From Gammaproteobacteria bacterium (GTDB lineage Bacteria > Pseudomonadota > Gammaproteobacteria > Steroidobacterales > Steroidobacteraceae), in contig VBNP01000060.1 of the NCBI GenBank assembly GCA_005877965.1, forward strand, positions 1 to 7,598: a DNA stretch of 7,598 nt. Direction: 5' to 3'. The notes under the pieces were generated by a model that made no database searches, was not told the DNA's origin, and was given only the letters and a program-made list of their open reading frames with translations. Of the stretch, positions 6,625-7,598 are shown piece by piece (position 1 is the stretch's first letter; each line of letters starts with the position of its first letter). A program made the position numbers and the translations under genes.

Positions 6625-7403
6625 GCTTTGATTTGCAGCTCGCCAATCGGCGCGTGCTGGTAACCGGCGGCACCAAAGGTGTCGGCGCCGCAGTCGTGGG
6701 AGCTCTCCGTGACGCCGGAGCGCAGGTCGTGGCTACGGCGCGCTCCGCGCCTTCTCAACCGACCGACGGCGTGCGCTTCCTTGCCGCTGATCTTTCGACC
6801 GCGGAAGGCGCCAGCGCGGTCGCCCGGTCGGTGCTGCAGCAGCTCGGCGGCATCGACATCCTCGTCAACGTGCTCGGCGGCTCCAGCGCGCCGGGCGGTG
6901 GATTCGCGGCGCTTGACGACACCGAATGGGCCAAGGAACTGGACCAGAACCTGATGCCCGCAGTCCGTCTCGATCGCGCCTTGCTGCCGTCGATGATTGC
7001 GCAGCGCTCCGGCGTCATCCTCCATGTGACGTCGATCCAACGCCTTCTGCCATTACCCGAATCGACGATCGCCTACGCTGCGTCCAAGGCGGCACTGTCG
7101 ACCTATAGCAAGGCCCTGTCGAAGGAGGTGACGCCCAAGGGAATCCGCGTCATCCGCGTTTCTCCCGGCTGGGTCGAAACCGAGGCGGCGGTCGCACTGG
7201 CGCAGCGCCTCGCGGCCCAGGTGGGTACAGACTATGAGGGCGGCAAGCAGATCATCATGAAGGGCCTCGGCGGCATTCCGCTCGGCCGCCCCGCCAAGCC
7301 GATGGAAGTCGCGGACCTCATCGCTTTCCTAGTCTCGCCGCGAGCGGCTTCGATTACCGGTACGGAGTACGTGATCGATGGTGGGGCCGTTCCGACTGTC
7401 TGA
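6621..7403 (+). CDS. SDR family NAD(P)-dependent oxidoreductase
   Basis: This 260-residue classical short-chain dehydrogenase is complete. Rossmann motif TGGTKGVG lies at 15-22, AADL with the adenine-contact Asp57 follows, and NVLGG at 83-87 replaces the usual NNAG. The catalytic set is Asn110, Ser138 in VTSIQ, and Tyr152 and Lys156 in YAASK. SPGWVET at 181-187 and the closing IDGG at 252-255 complete the fold. An Arg follows the strand at 41 (ATARS), which would favour NADPH, though this is a guess. It reduces or oxidises a carbonyl/alcohol of unknown identity in the cytoplasm. The start ATG at 6621 overlaps the stop of the upstream NTF2-like gene, so they form one operon facing away from LysR. 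Relatives with the same VTSIQRxLPLPE stretch are common in Rhizobiales beside similar regulators. Confidence 0.94.
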   Translation: MSFDLQLANRRVLVTGGTKGVGAAVVGALRDAGAQVVATARSAPSQPTDGVRFLAADLSTAEGASAVARSVLQQLGGIDILVNVLGGSSAPGGGFAALDDTEWAKELDQNLMPAVRLDRALLPSMIAQRSGVILHVTSIQRLLPLPESTIAYAASKAALSTYSKALSKEVTPKGIRVIRVSPGWVETEAAVALAQRLAAQVGTDYEGGKQIIMKGLGGIPLGRPAKPMEVADLIAFLVSPRAASITGTEYVIDGGAVPTV

Positions 7404-7404
7404 A

Positions 7405-7419
7405 TAGCTGAGGTCCGCT
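7405..7419. repeat. copy 2 of a short intergenic repeat (tagctgaNgtccgct)
   Basis: This copy begins 2 bases after the SDR stop codon and matches 4823-4837 at 14 of 15 bases. Here it runs into GGTCC-N6-GGACC (7412-7427), a 5-bp stem that could fold in the transcript end. No T-run follows, so a terminator role is uncertain. Confidence 0.45.
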
Positions 7420-7452
7420 TCTGGACCCGTTGCCGCCGGTTGCGAGTGGCAG

Positions 7453-7598
7453 CTATCGAGCATCCAAACAGTGCGGCTTACACAGGTCGCCGCCCCCAAA
7501 TAGCTGGACGGCGGCGCGCTCGGCGAGTGCGCGCACATCGTCGGACGATTCGAGATCAGCGCGCACGAACTCCGCCTCGCCGCCGCCGGCCTCGATCG
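7453..7598 (-). pseudogene. truncated short-chain dehydrogenase fragment (runs off right edge)
   Basis: The reverse strand is open from the window edge to a TAG at 7455-7453. It reads EAGGGEAEFVRADLESSDDV, then RALAERAAVQLFGGGD, which is the alpha-3/beta-3 part of a classical short-chain dehydrogenase (family pattern: G-G-x-A-x-x-x-x-A-D-L/V, then a helix, then F-G-x-I/V-D). At that point, near 7485, a real gene would continue with LVNNAG. Instead it reads LCKPHCLDAR and stops. The NNAG motif, catalytic Ser, Tyr and Lys and the whole C-terminal half are missing, so the product cannot be active. The N-terminal Rossmann motif would lie beyond the window. It is not the same sequence as the intact dehydrogenase next door, which converges on it tail to tail, so it derives from a different family member. 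Confidence 0.75.

Overview
The window looks like chromosomal or plasmid DNA from a high-GC alphaproteobacterium, most likely of the Rhizobiales (Bradyrhizobium-like). That placement is inferred from base composition, the style of the PAS sensor, the hydrolase-OsmC fusion, the UMF1-type transporter and the LysR/NTF2/SDR module. No marker gene fixes the taxon.

Layout, left to right. (1) At 1-279, minus strand, is the N-terminus of a PAS-domain sensor that runs off the left edge. (2) 280-824 has no intact gene, and 487-625 may hold a very decayed dehydrogenase relic. (3) At 825-2072, plus strand, is an intact fusion of an alpha/beta hydrolase with an OsmC-type peroxidase-like domain. (4) At 2297-2728, minus strand, is an intact NTF2/SnoaL-like small protein. 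(5) At 2899-about 4066, minus strand, is a broken UMF1-type major facilitator gene: a frameshift near 3816, further frame breaks towards its 5' end, and no recognisable first helices. (6) At 4227-4769, plus strand, is an intact secreted small protein of unknown function. (7) At 4984-about 5262, minus strand, is only the C-terminal tail of an S41-type protease, abutting (8) an intact LysR regulator at 5268-6194, minus strand. (9) Divergent from LysR, at 6295-7403 on the plus strand, is a two-gene ATGA-coupled operon: a small NTF2-like protein and a short-chain dehydrogenase. (10) At the right edge, minus strand, is a truncated piece of a second short-chain dehydrogenase.

Two functional units stand out. 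The LysR/NTF2/SDR cluster has the classic form of a regulator controlling a divergent oxidoreductase operon, with a CGATTA-N12-TAATCG dyad in the shared 100-bp promoter region. The hydrolase-OsmC fusion is probably a stand-alone stress or detoxification gene. Around them is a gene graveyard: three clear pseudogenes or truncated fragments and one doubtful one in 7.6 kb, suggesting repeated deletion and rearrangement. I see no transposase, tRNA, rRNA, CRISPR array or phage gene, and no convincing new multi-gene system.
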